Shown in pieces: positions 37,301 to 47,188 of a stretch of DNA of 48,317 nucleotides. The position numbers were made by a program, and so were the translations under genes. Within the stretch, counting starts at the first letter, position 1, and the number at the start of each line of letters is the position of its first letter. Source of the stretch: Ectocarpus siliculosus (Eukaryota > Sar > Phaeophyceae > Ectocarpales > Ectocarpaceae); assembly GCA_000310025.1 (NCBI GenBank), contig FN649003.1, positions 453,665 to 501,981 on the forward strand. Reading direction: 5' to 3'. The notes below the pieces were generated by a model. That model did not search any database. It saw nothing but the letters and a program-made list of their open reading frames with translations, and was not told the DNA's origin.

Positions 37301-37444
37301 TAGATCATGATCTCGGACGGTGGGCCCCTGGTTGACTGATGGTTCCTCCATGTTCCGCTGATTTGTGTAGGACAAATTGGAATCTGGCGGCAAACATCCC
37401 TCTACGTGACGCACGATCTGTTCCGACATCAGCTCCCAGTCCAT
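28361..37444 (-). CDS. Coiled-coil, C2HC/TRAF-like zinc-finger and SAM-domain protein, about 1440 aa
   Basis: Proposed exons: 37444-37142, 36131-35982, 35767-35681, 35528-35394, 35179-35033, 34918-34829, 34608-34540, 34195-34055, 33715-33587, 33441-33355, 32998-32906, 32580-32485, 32045-30822, 30542-30087, 29838-28826, 28457-28361 (4317 bases, divisible by three). An extra exon ending at 36810 is likely but did not fit the phase. The first part is charged coiled coil (for example ERKQHENEMAALKEQID). A ~400-residue Ser/Ala/Pro/acidic disordered region follows. Next come a C2HC finger (CEFC…H…C), a TRAF-like finger (CPFQCGVKVLVRNLEKHMGSC core), a Pro-Gly run and a third finger (CMRCHES…H…C). 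The C-terminus is a SAM domain (VTSWLREIM…GVDGTALLSVTD…LGITDEVVRRQIL). This suggests an oligomeric scaffold. The exact family is not recognised. Confidence 0.72.
29485..29575 (-). repeat. Pro-Gly coding repeat (GGTCCC units)
   Basis: Degenerate hexamer repeat in the largest zinc-finger exon. It encodes alternating Gly-Pro, including GPGPGPGPGPG, between the second and third fingers. It probably acts as a stiff, unstructured linker. Confidence 0.85.
32266..32355. repeat. 18-bp tandem repeat, five copies
   Basis: Five units of CGTAATCACCAGAGTACA with single-base changes (one GCC for ACC, two CTACA for GTACA). The array is in an intron of the SAM-domain gene, between the exons at 32580-32485 and 32045-30822. 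Confidence 0.9.
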
Positions 37445-37956
37445 CTTAGATCAGATGGTCAACGAATAGTCAACTTTTATGATCCATGCAAGGGATCCTT
37501 TGTCCTGGTGGCTCCCGGTTCAATGAATGAGCTGGCGAAGATCTCCGAAGATCTCCAGCGTTCGTCAGCAGGTGCACCAGCAAACTCATGAACTGTACCA
37601 AGCTGGTCATCGAGCAGTCACATAAAATGCGCTGTTTTTATCTTGAACGAAATAGACACCATCAACATAAAGGACTTTGAGAGATGCCTCGAAACGGATA
37701 GGAAGAAGAAATTCGAGGAGTGGTTGGTGCCAGCCAGGTGCCAGCCGAAGGTTGGATCTGAGATCTGAGATCTGAGATCTGGGTGGATGTGAACCTTTTT
37801 TTCGCACGCTCACGAGCGCGGTTTCACCCGAACCGTCACGAGAACCAGCCGACGGAGCATCTCGGTACGGCGGCGAGGAGTGCAAGACACGCTCAACACA
37901 CGCACCACGCTAGCTTGGCTCTTGTTGATATTCAGCGAAAGCACGGACACGGACCG
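37445..37956. promoter_or_regulatory. Shared upstream region of a divergent gene pair
   Basis: Separates the start of the SAM-domain gene from the plus-strand gene at 37957. It contains a three-fold GATCTGA repeat at about 37757-37780. No core promoter motif was identified. Confidence 0.3.
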
Positions 37957-40900
37957 ATGGCAGGCTCAGGGCGCCAGGGGAATGCCCTACCGACAGATGA
38001 TCGCGACTTGTGCGTCATCGCATCAAGCCTGAACTGCCAACAACCCCGATCGCAGGTCTCTGCCCGTCCCATGCCGAATCGCGCTGGTACCGCACCTTTC
38101 CCCGACTTACGCCGGCCCGTTCTTCCTTCACACCCACCTCTGCTCCAGCCACGTGTCCAATCCTATGGAAAGCCAGCAACACGCGCCACAAACCCAACGA
38201 GCAGAGCGGTGCCTTGTGCCGGTCAACTGATTCCCTTTTCGACCAAAGCTCAGGACGGCATGCCGGATCCCAGCGAGCGCAACAGCAGCAACAGCAGTGT
38301 CAACTCGTCCAAAAGCAGAGCGGCTACAACCGAGCTTCCCTCGGCAGAGGGCCGCTCGGGACGCTCCTGGAGCGAGCTGGGAAGGGTTCCTGGTTCCCAT
38401 GGAGCAAGAGCGGGAGGTCTTCGGGGACGAACGCGGAAAGCGTTGGCTGGAACGACACGCGAATGTCGCGTTGGCGATGCCAGTCAAACAGACCCAACCT
38501 CAATCGCGCAGTGCTCGAGACGTGCGGACAACGGGCAAGGGAGTGCTCGATCTGTGAGTTCAGGATGTAGATCATCGGCAACCCATTACACTACTATTCG
38601 GTATGTCGTGTTCGCCATGATGAAGTATTAATCAAACTTTCAGTGCACAGCCGACTTCGCAGCAAACCGGAGCCTTCGTAGACGATAGAAACGCCTTCGA
38701 CCTTCGAGATGCTTGTCTGTTGGCTCGATGCTTTCATGTTTCCTGGCGGGGTGTTAAGGTATACAGCATTGACTTGTAGCGTAGTGGATATGTTGTTCAC
38801 CAATTGTTCACCCAAGTAGGCTTGGGTACCAAGTAACCGGTGTGATACGCACTTTGAGCTTCCGGCGTGGTGGGCCACCCATCGTGCACCTCATCGACGT
38901 TGTTGTTGTCCGGCAGGAGCAGCTCCTGACCCGCAAAAGGAGCTTGCCGGGAGTGACGGCTCTGTCGGAAGACGTCTTGGTCCAAATATGCGAGTACATT
39001 CATGAGCAGGACATAGTCCGGTGAGGGACAGAATACGGGAGTTCAAGGTTCTTGATTTTCCTTTTGAGGCTTGCGTATGCGGCCGTGTCCTTGTTGATGT
39101 GCCGCCTGCTTTGCATCACGGAAAGCGGACACTTTTTTCGTTCCGCGGCAATCTTGCAAAGACTGTTCGCTGTGGGTAAAACCTTTCAAGATCGCTCGCC
39201 GCATGGTTTGATCACTGGTATCGGCTCCAACGCCCGCTTCCAACGCGTGCGCGACGTTTCCCTCCCGTAGGCTGTCCACAGCCTCTCCAGCGGCGTTCGA
39301 CGACAGGCTATGGCAGCAGCTACATCTCGTTCGCTACGGTAAGGAGCGATAGAATAGAGCGCCCCCCCCCCCTCGGGATTGGGTTTTCGTCGCTTGGCAA
39401 CGACGTTGTAAAAAAGCCAATTCACTTCGTGAACTCGTCAACCAGGTTACCGGGTTTTTTTTACCTCTGTTTTTCTTTTTTGGCGGTAACCATAATGGTG
39501 GTCGAGTAGATCATGTTGTGCGGGGTCGAGAACCCTCACTCCGCGCAAGGGGGATGGTCGCACCACGTTGTGTTAAATTGGTCAAGTATCCTCGAGGCAG
39601 TTACACAGTGCTTATAGCTGTCTCTGGCAATGAAAGCACCAGAAAATAAATGAAGTCATACGTAGCTGTCGTCCGTACACAAGGAAGTAAGCACAAGATG
39701 CCGAACACCCTTAGCAGGATGCAGCGCACCCTTCATGCGACTCGCCGAATACCTCACGGCGCTTCTCGCTTGGTGATGTGAGAGCCTGGTCCGGTGAGAA
39801 CCCGGCGTGCTCCGTCCCGGCTTTGTAGGAATGCGAGGTCAATGGTCTAACGACTTCGGCATGCACGACTATGAGTACACCCCCCCCCCCCCCCCCCTGC
39901 GAATGGGGCGTGTGATGCCTAGGCACATGAGCAAAAGGGGTAGCAGATAAGGTCGCAAGCTCCCAGAGGTCGCCAAGTTCCCGTAGCTTCAAGCTTTCCT
40001 AGCGCTGATCCGTTTTGTCATCCTCCCCGGATACAGTAACACCACAGCGAGACGCCCGCCATCAACAGACGCAATTCTTTACACATACCCCGCATGAAAG
40101 CGTCACCGCCTGACTGACTCATCACGCCCGCAGGATCACCGAATAACTCCTGCCTGGAGGGTCTTCCGTTCGCACACTCTTCCAAGCTTCAGCTCCAGAG
40201 CGACTTCCCGATGTACCACTCGAGGTTATTCGCCATCCGGTGCCATCATCGGTGCATCCGTTCCATGTGAGGGTCGAGAATAACCGCAGCAAGTCAGCAA
40301 CACGTCTAAATAGATGGAAATTAAACGACACAACCTAGATCGGCGCGTTTTCAGGGGAAAATCTGCTTTGGCTGGGCTCGTGGTTGCCGCGACAGGCAGC
40401 TGAATCGGACGATCGATAGCCCGGAGCGTTCACTATTGGCGGGAGAATTCTGCAACAAAGAGCTTACCCTAGTCACGAGATTAAACTCGACGCTTCACAA
40501 CCTCTTGGTACGGCAGAAACTCGCATCCTTCTCATGACAGCCTTGCGGAAAACTTTCTAGGTGGTCTTGTCGGTCTTAACTGTCCTTTCCTTTGGTTGCC
40601 CTTACCCTGGCCCGCCTTCTACAGGGTTCCGCCGGACGGCAGCTGCTGCTCTCGGTTGATGTTTGCGGCCGAAGCGCTGACGCGGGAGGACCGGTTGTTG
40701 CGCAGTAATGAAGAAACAAGCCGGTGAGAAACATACCAGATCATTTGTTGAAATCCTGTGAGCAGCTTTGTTCTGTCCTCCCATCATCATCATCATATTT
40801 GTTTCCGGTCCCGCATCTTACCACGACTTCAACGTCAGGAGATGTCGGTGTGTCTCGATCTCAGCCGCTTTCGTGTTCTTTCAATCTTCCTTGAACTTTT

Positions 40901-41677
40901 CTTTTTCCTTCGTACCAAAGCGTTGGGTACGATACCTAAATCATTTTTTTCTGGCCGGTGACGGGGCGATGCAGGTTGGACAGAGCGAAACTTCGTCGGA
41001 AGCAGCATTCCACCCGTGCCTCTGTGATGCGAGAGCTAGCCATTGCGAAGCGGGCCAGCACGGAAGAGGTAGGAGGTACAATGTACTCTGGGTCAGTGAA
41101 AATGCCGGCATTGCTTCCTTTTGTAGCACCGGTCTGTTTTGTCGTGGCTCAGCTCTCTGTTGAGAGACAGTCGGTCCCTTCAAAGGATCGTGAATGAATC
41201 GATGATAAAACGTTTAACACGTTCGGGTTTTAGATGAGTGGCAGCCTTATTGGACCGCTCCTGGGATGTATTGTTGCTACACCTGAAGAACGCCAAACAA
41301 CAGAGAACCGAGTCAACGGTTCCAACAGTTCAAACCTGTTTGAAATTCCTGGAGCTCTATCTGCGCGAAACGAAAGAGGAGTGTTTCCCCACCCCGTCGG
41401 AATAGCCACCCCCATGGGGAGGCATTCTTTGCTCTTCGCGGGTACACTGTCCTGCAAGAGCATCGAATCAGTGTCGACTCGGGGACCTGACTATCAGAGT
41501 TATCAGTCTGACTCTGGACCCCCCCAGGCACTACAAACACGGGTTGGGTGGGGAACGTCCGCTGCGTCGGAAGGTGCTTCCCTCTCAAAACTTGACTGGT
41601 TCGGTTGGCCTTCTGCTTACCCGAGCGTTGTTGTCAGGCGTACTGAACACACGCCGTTTTCGTCGCTAGCGCCTTGA
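37957..41677 (+). CDS. Unrecognised protein with F-box-like segment, 3' end unresolved
   Basis: Exon 1 (37957-38553) is 199 codons, Ser/Arg/Pro-rich and disordered, ending at TCT|GTGAGT in phase 0. Exon 2 (38917-39020) and exon 3 (39069-39175) join in phase. They read LSEDVLVQICEYIHEQDIVR then LAYAAVSLLMCRLLC, the helix pattern of an F-box (substrate-adaptor domain of SCF ubiquitin ligases). Their intron would be only 48 bp. Exons 40134-40224 and 40396-40507 also chain in phase (…TLVTRLNSTLHNLL). The exon 40625-40723 does not match the phase of the one before it in its better-looking frame (DGSCCSRLMFAAEALTRED). In the matching frame it reads to a stop at 40705. Exons 40625-40723, 40975-41068 and 41234-about 41677 chain to each other. 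There may be one gene or two. The F-box call is tentative. Confidence 0.45.
39360..39560 (+). repeat. Dispersed repeat family 2, best-preserved copy
   Basis: Contains GGGTTTTCGTCGCTTGGCAA, CGACGTTGTAAAA, a T-rich middle and CTCCGCGCAAGGGGGATGG. The same series appears at 42745-42860 (first half) and, with corrupted base calls, at 48040-48317. It lies inside a presumed intron of the F-box-like gene. Confidence 0.65.
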
Positions 41678-41836
41678 ACTGACCTGGAACTGGTGACGTC
41701 ACGTCGAAGTAGAACCGCTTCGAGAACCTCATCCAGCATGCTTCCATCCGTTCCGCCCAGCTTCGTGGCCTTTCTCTTCGAGCTGCACTGCGCATGTGCC
41801 TTCTTTTCGCAGCTGCTTACGACTCGGATTGATTTG

Positions 41837-42082
41837 ATTGGTTGGCATCGCGAATGACCTCTCCCGCCCTCTGCTCGCCCGATCCGCCACGTGCAGCGCA
41901 TGGCGCTGGTCGACGTGCGATCCGCGGTGGAACGACACGCCTACGCCCCCGGTTGTCGCCCGAAAGCCCCCCAAACTCCATCCTCGTGGCGAGAAGGCCA
42001 TGGGGTCAGTGGCAAGGGGAGAGCGAACGGGGCGTCGAGGATACTATCCCCGACTCTCACCGGCGTGTTTGACGGGGAATAG
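41837..42082. other. Possible terminal exon, strand uncertain
   Basis: On the plus strand, an acceptor CACGTGCAG at about 41896 is followed by an open frame (RMALVDVRSAVERHAYAPG…) ending at a TAG at 42080. It could be the last exon of the gene to its left, but the phase does not fit the best donor. Minus-strand frames here are equally open, so no firm call is made. Confidence 0.25.
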
Positions 42083-42744
42083 ACTCACCCCCGTGCGCTA
42101 TGTAGACAGAGCAATAAACCGCACGATTACTGTTGTGAGGACGCCAATGAAAGAGGGGCATGGATGGGGTTGAACGGTGAGGTTGAGGGATTTCGAAGCA
42201 GGCGGCCGCTTGGCACCTTCATGAGGAGACCAAGTGCCACCTGCATAGCAGAAACAAGCGTGCAATGATCGCCATGCTGGAGGGAGGGATAAAAGCTCTT
42301 TTCGTCGTTTGGCCAAGCAGTAAACAACGCACAGACAGGCCTCGTCCACGCTACGCACTGCTTGGTGCCGCGGAAGGTGTGAACTACTGCGCGTCCGTCG
42401 GGGAAATACACGAATGAATACGCACAGGGCCGATGGTGAAGCGAGCCGTCCCTCCGCGTATGATGACGAATGGAGCATCGAATGACGCCTACAAAAAATC
42501 GATCTCAAGAATCGGTTTCTTCATGGCAAGTCAATATGGATGGGTGGGTGCGCCCTCTTCACCGCCGAAACCGAGCTTCTGCCGCGGACAATGACTGCAC
42601 CCTCATCAACTTGTCATCAGCTCCAACTCACGGGCGTAGGAGGTGGACTATTGCTTCCACCAGGAAACGCTTCCCAAGACCAGGAAACGTGAAATCTGAA
42701 CTTGCGTGGCTCTAGCCTAATAACCCCATGTCGACCCCATGCCG

Positions 42745-42860
42745 TTTACGAGCCCCCATCTCGCACCCCGCATGGTGTTTGCCATCGGAGTTGGGCTTTC
42801 GTCGCTTAAAAACGACGTTGTAAAACAGGCCGATTGCTTCATGAGCTCGACATGTTAGAT
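42745..42860 (+). repeat. Dispersed repeat family 2, partial copy
   Basis: Shares GTTTGCCATCGGAGTTGGGC-type sequence and CGACGTTGTAAAA with the other copies, followed by a diverged GCCGATTGCTTCATGAGCTC where the 39.4 kb copy has GCCAATTCACTTCGTGAACTC. Confidence 0.6.
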
Positions 42861-42976
42861 GTACTCAGCACTATAGATACGGATCTACGGAGATAGACTA
42901 TGGGTTTTCCTGTGTATCATGTTCGTATGTGTTAGAGGAAGGGGGGCGGATTCCCTTCTAGTGTGCAGGGCTTCTT

Positions 42977-43321
42977 GCCCTGGGGTTCACTCGGCAATAT
43001 TTCAGGTTTTGAGTCAACCTTTTCTCCGCAGTCTCTGACGCTAAGCACCCGCTTATCCTATGCAATATGCTTATGCTATCCGCAGTCTCTGACGCTAAGC
43101 ACCCGCTTATCCTATGCTGCATAGGATAAGCGGGTGCTTAGCGTCAGAGACTGCGGATAGCATAAGCATATTGCATAGGATAAGCGGGTGCTTAGCGTCA
43201 GAGACTGCGGAGAAAAGGTTGACTCATCAAGACACGATAAGCGGGTGCTTAGCGTCAGAGGCTGCGGAGAGAAAACGTTGACTCGAGACCTTGATTATAC
43301 CATATACCGAGTGAACAGGGC
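42977..43321. mobile_element. Foldback / palindromic element with 107-bp perfect arms
   Basis: Arms 43011-43117 and 43119-43225 are perfect reverse complements around one T at 43118. Each arm holds two direct copies of a ~40-bp unit (CTCTGACGCTAAGCACCCGC). A fifth, diverged copy lies at about 43236-43284. Outside this, GCCCTGGGGTTCACTCGG (42977-42994) and CCGAGTGAACAGGGC (43307-43321) form outer inverted ends, differing by a GGG indel. No clear target-site duplication was found, so the mobile nature is inference. Confidence 0.8.
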
Positions 43322-43756
43322 CTGCCCATATGCGCACACGCACAAAAAAGTAGGGCACACACAGAAACAAACAGACCCATCCATGAATATATAAATTCGC
43401 CTAGCATTTGATACATAAATTCGCGTAGCATTGATTGACAAACACAGCAAAACTAAAACTGCGTACACAGCATTACGTTCGTGCTTGAAAAGAGAGTAAT
43501 GAATGGTGGATAATACGTCGCATCCCGAAATATATCGATTTTTCCGGAAGTCAGTGGGTGAGAGGATTGATACGGCTCGGCTGCTGTTGTGAACAGGACC
43601 TGCTGTCTGTGTGGAATTTCTTGCTGGAGTCTGTTGTCAAAGTGTGCATTGTAGAATAGTGAGGACGAGAAGCTCCGTGATGTATGTGTGTGTATCGTTC
43701 CACGCCCGCCCCTGCGTCACGCTTAACAAAAACTCCGCCGACGGCAACGGCCAACA

Positions 43757-43880
43757 ACGTGTTGTTGTTGTTGTTGTCTTCACATTAAAAACCGTTCCGT
43801 TCTCTCTGCCTAGTACCTTCTTCTGTCCGTACTACTAGTAGTCTAGCACTTGACGGGATCGATTCCCGTGGTCACAGGCT
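43757..43880 (+). repeat. Dispersed repeat family 1, copy B
   Basis: Starts with a TTG microsatellite, then TCTTCACATTAAAAACCGTT, a TC-rich stretch, TAGTACCTTC, GTCCGTACT and CGGGATCGATTCCCGTGGTC. It is the least interrupted copy. The segment ACGGG-ATCGATT-CCCGT resembles a tRNA T-arm, so a tRNA-derived SINE origin is possible but unproven. Confidence 0.65.
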
Positions 43881-44811
43881 AACTCACCCAAAAAAGGTAT
43901 ACGAAAATAAAATGGACCCGAAGGGTCCGCAGGCCAATAAAAAAAGTAAACGACAGATAGTCTAGGCCACTCCGCTCGCCTCTCTGCACTCTATGCGCGG
44001 CAACCCTAGATTGGAAAAAGATAGAAAAAGTAAAAAGAAAAAAGAAAAAGAAAGAGAAAGAATAAAAGAATAAAAGAAAAAGGAAAGGAATATTTTTCTG
44101 CAGGCAACGAAAGAAAAACCAAGACACATGAAACAAACTGAGAGCGCAGGTAAATAATGCCGTCTTGCTCCCAACGTTTTTTTTATCGGACTAACCCGTT
44201 GCAAACTTCCCAAGATTGCCCTACTATCAATACATACTATTGTTTCGGCCTCTTGGCCTGAACATATCTTACTCATAATAAACTATTATACCTACACTTG
44301 GTAGATAGTACCTCCTAGTCGTCGACCGACTAGACCCCCCCCATGCTCCCCCCCTCTCTTGAGCGATAGGTGTGGGTGGGCGGGAAATCGATCAAATCCG
44401 AAATCGATCAAATCCTAGGCGGCACCCCGTGTTTGCTGCTCCTCAAAGCTGCTATCTCTCTCTGCTACTACTACTCCTCTCCTTCTCTCAAATGCACTTG
44501 CTTGTCTCTCGCCCAGCGAGAGCACAAAAACTTTCTGACACCAAGGCTGTCTCTATTTTTCTTCGATCCCCGCTTTTCCGAATTCCAACACGCCTCCACA
44601 AACCACAGATTCAAATACGTACTGAATCTTCACGGTGTAAGATTGAACGAAGGAAATCTGGGGTTTGTGGCGCGGGATTGAATCAATTCGTCCTTCTTCT
44701 GCTGATGATGGCGATGAGGCCATGATTGAGTCCGACTGCTATGTAAATGAACTACACACAGAGTCAGCCCCAAGTACGTAGTTTCCAGCAGCAGTAGAGC
44801 AATGCATATGT
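43881..44811. other. Intergenic, no gene seen
   Basis: Includes a purine-rich A/G tract at about 44012-44095 and C-rich runs around 44334-44357. No coding exon is supported. Confidence 0.45.
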
Positions 44812-45200
44812 CGTGGCAGTGTCAGCAGAGATGCTGAGCAGTGCACACATCTCGTGCAGACTGCCGAGCCCGACGTCAGGAGGCCGGCACGCCGGCACAT
44901 ACATACATACATGCAATGCATATATTTTCACATATATATATATCCATCCGATCGGCTGCGGGCTTTCAACCCCCAAAAATCCAGAACTTCTTTTTGCAGC
45001 AAAAATCCTCCAGAATGAATGATGATCTCTACAAGAGTATCGATGAAAAAGCTCGTGGCGGTGTCAGCAGAGATGCAGAGCAGCGCACACATACATGCAG
45101 ACTGCCGAGCCAGAGGTCGGGAGGTCGGCATGCACATATATATATATATATACACATTCATCCGCGCGGCTGCGGGCTTTCAACCAAACTAAATCCAGAA
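44812..45200. repeat. Diverged tandem duplication, two copies of about 150-175 bp
   Basis: Copy 1 (44812-44987) and copy 2 (45053-45200) share, in order, CGTGGC(A/G)GTGTCAGCAGAGATG, CAGACTGCCGAGCC, a TA-rich microsatellite, GGCTGCGGGCTTTCAACC and AAATCCAGAA. Copy 1 has an extra ACAT run. No coding content is apparent. Confidence 0.8.
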
Positions 45201-45430
45201 AACCGTTGAAAATGTTATGAGCTCGCGCCGACCTGCCGCGAATCCTTTGATACGAAGCTATCTATGCGTACGTATTTACTGCTGTCATTTCTCTGCTGGT
45301 AGCTTTTCCCATGTTCTTGGATCACCCCTTGCCGCGGTGCTCTCTTTATACCACTCCGGAGGGACGCCTTGTAGAGATGGACTTATTGTTATTGTGTCAT
45401 AGTTAATAAAAAAAAAAGGAATTGAGCAGA

Positions 45431-45770
45431 TTGTTGTTGTTGTTGTCTTCACATTAAAAACCGTTCCGATCTCTCTCTACCCAGTACCTTCGTACCGTAT
45501 ATGACACAAGATAACACACCCCCTTGGCCGATTTTCAAAGCTCGATTTCTCAACAGCAGGAAGAGTCACAGCGCCGAAAACGGCGGCGTTGGAACCGTCT
45601 CGTCGAGAGCTTCTCGAAAACGTATTGTTTCATTTATGCATCCTCTTCGTCGTGGAGTAATCGAGCTTTGAAAATCGGTCCAGGGGGTGTGTTATCTTGT
45701 GTCATATACGGTATGTCCGTACTGATCCAACACTCGACGCGGTCGATTCGCAGATGGAGAGAAGCAAAGG
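45431..45770 (+). repeat. Dispersed repeat family 1, copy C, split by an insertion
   Basis: Left part (45431-45492) runs from the TTG microsatellite through CACATTAAAAACCGTTCCG to AGTACCTTCG. The right part resumes after the hairpin element with TGTCCGTACT and a diverged GGTCGATTC segment, at the same point where copy B continues from ACCTTC to TGTCCGTACT. Confidence 0.65.
45495..45711. mobile_element. Hairpin MITE, 217 bp, TA target duplication
   Basis: The ends are inverted repeats of 53 bp (45495-45547 and 45659-45711), matching at 51 positions and starting CCGTATATGACACAAG. The unpaired middle is 111 bp with no coding capacity. TA flanks both sides (45493-45494, 45712-45713), as for Tc1/mariner/pogo-type MITEs. 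The element interrupts copy C of dispersed repeat family 1, which supports real insertion rather than a chance inverted repeat. Confidence 0.82.
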
Positions 45771-46945
45771 GAAAGAGAAACGTGTGGATAGATCTAAAGA
45801 ACAGAAAAAAAAACAAGCATGCATTATTCACACGAGCGCATCGTTCATACTTACTTGTAGCTCAGACAAACGCTTGCGATCGCAGGGTGGCTGGACTTGT
45901 CAAGCGCTGTTACCGGTAGTGACTACGGTGGACAGCACAACTACAGCAAAAGGTATGAGGCCTGTCGCCCGTTGTTCACGTACTACGGTAGCTTTTTCTC
46001 TGTTTTTTCGTACCACCTCTGTGCCGCCACGCATGTTTTTTGTTCGCTGTGCTGTCTTCTTCTGTGTCATTGCTTGTACATGTACATACATAGTCTAGTC
46101 TAGCTCTCGGTTCGATTGGTACCGTGGACCGAATATCGGTAATCGGCACGCAGTAGCTAGCCCACACACAGCAGTAGCTAGCACACACACGAGCACTGAG
46201 GGTAGAGAGCATTTACATGTAGACACAAAGAGCCTTCAAAAATGATCCGCCGCCGCAGGGTGTTTCACCATTGATTGGCGCACCCAAAGTTCCGCCGCCT
46301 ATTACAGAGAGAGAGACCTTTGGCACGATCTTCAAGTCTAGGTGCCTACTGCGAGCACCACCCACTTGGCACCTACCCACGCCAGTACCATCTACACCAC
46401 ATCTCCAAGCAACATTGGATATTTGGATATTTTAGACCCGAAGACCTCGAATATCTTGGATTTAGACTGTGCTCGACGGTGTCGACGAAAATGTAGTACT
46501 TGGTATGACACAGATCCTCGACCCGAATTTTTTAGCGGACGTTTTTTGTAAGTCCACCCAATACTAGACTGCGTGTTAGTAGTCTACGTTATAGTAGTCA
46601 TGTATGTCATATTATTGCACTCCATCATTTTTCACGTTTGTTCCTGAGGTGCACGGCCTGCCGTGGATCGAGTCGTTCGGTTATTTCCATATTTTCCCCG
46701 AGCCCCTGCGAAAAGACGGAACGAAATGCAAGACTAGCACAGCATAGTCAGCCCGTATGCATGCTCAAATGTCAACCAGCCGGATGCAACATGTAGTCTA
46801 CGTATGTTATCACAGCGCGGTTATATCTTGCTTCACACAACAAGCGCGACCGCAATAAACCGCAACCATCATCCACGCCGCAGGCTTCTCGGGCGCACAG
46901 CAGCAGCACCAGCAGCATCACAACCAATCGGAGGCTTCGACGTTT
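45771..46945. other. Upstream region of the monooxygenase gene, no gene seen
   Basis: Contains short duplicated segments such as GCAGTAGCTAGC with CACACA runs near 46150-46190. No exon is supported. A CAGCAGCACCAGCAGCA run lies at about 46899. The promoter and 5' leader of the gene at 46946 should lie in the right part. Confidence 0.4.
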
Positions 46946-47188
46946 ATGACTTCGGACGGCGACAAAATGCCGACCGCAGCAAAGCGGCGAGCTGTAGTGG
47001 TTGGCGGAGGCCCGGCAGGTGGCTTGATGGCGGTATACCTGTCCCGGATTCGCGGTTTCGAGATTGATCTGTTCGAAGCCTTGGAGGAAGACAGAGTCGC
47101 AGGGCCGACGATACGCTCGTGGAATGTTGTTCTTTCCGGCAGGGGGTTGGTCGCTCTGGAGGCGGGGGGCGTCGATCTGGAGAAGGAG
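46946..47188 (+). CDS. First exon of an FAD-dependent monooxygenase, kynurenine 3-monooxygenase-like (partial)
   Basis: The 81-codon exon begins at ATG and ends in phase 0 at AAGGAG|GTGCGA. It encodes an N-terminal Rossmann dinucleotide-binding motif, RRAVVVGGGPAGGLMAVYLS (GxGxxG after a hydrophobic strand), followed by the second strand ending in an acidic residue (IDLFEALEED) that contacts the FAD ribose in this fold. WNVVLSGRGLVALEAGG corresponds to the INLALSxRGxxAL region of kynurenine 3-monooxygenases, which hydroxylate kynurenine in tryptophan breakdown using NADPH and O2. The substrate cannot be fixed from this exon alone; other group A flavin monooxygenases share the fold. There is no clear next exon in the remaining 1.1 kb, so the gene continues beyond the contig. 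Confidence 0.75.

Noticed and set aside
39380-39420. Cloning-vector (lacZ/M13) contamination, because ACGACGTTGTAAAA occurs here and nearly so at about 42815
   Set aside because: The flanks do not match vector sequence, and the copies differ from each other in the way a genomic repeat does.
40941-41588. Minus-strand continuation of the coiled-coil gene beyond 37444
   Set aside because: Plus-strand exons with better splice sites and helical composition occupy the same interval, and the exon starting at 37444 has a good initiator Met.
43845-43880. tRNA gene
   Set aside because: A T-arm-like segment is present, but there is no matching acceptor stem, D-arm or anticodon arm upstream.
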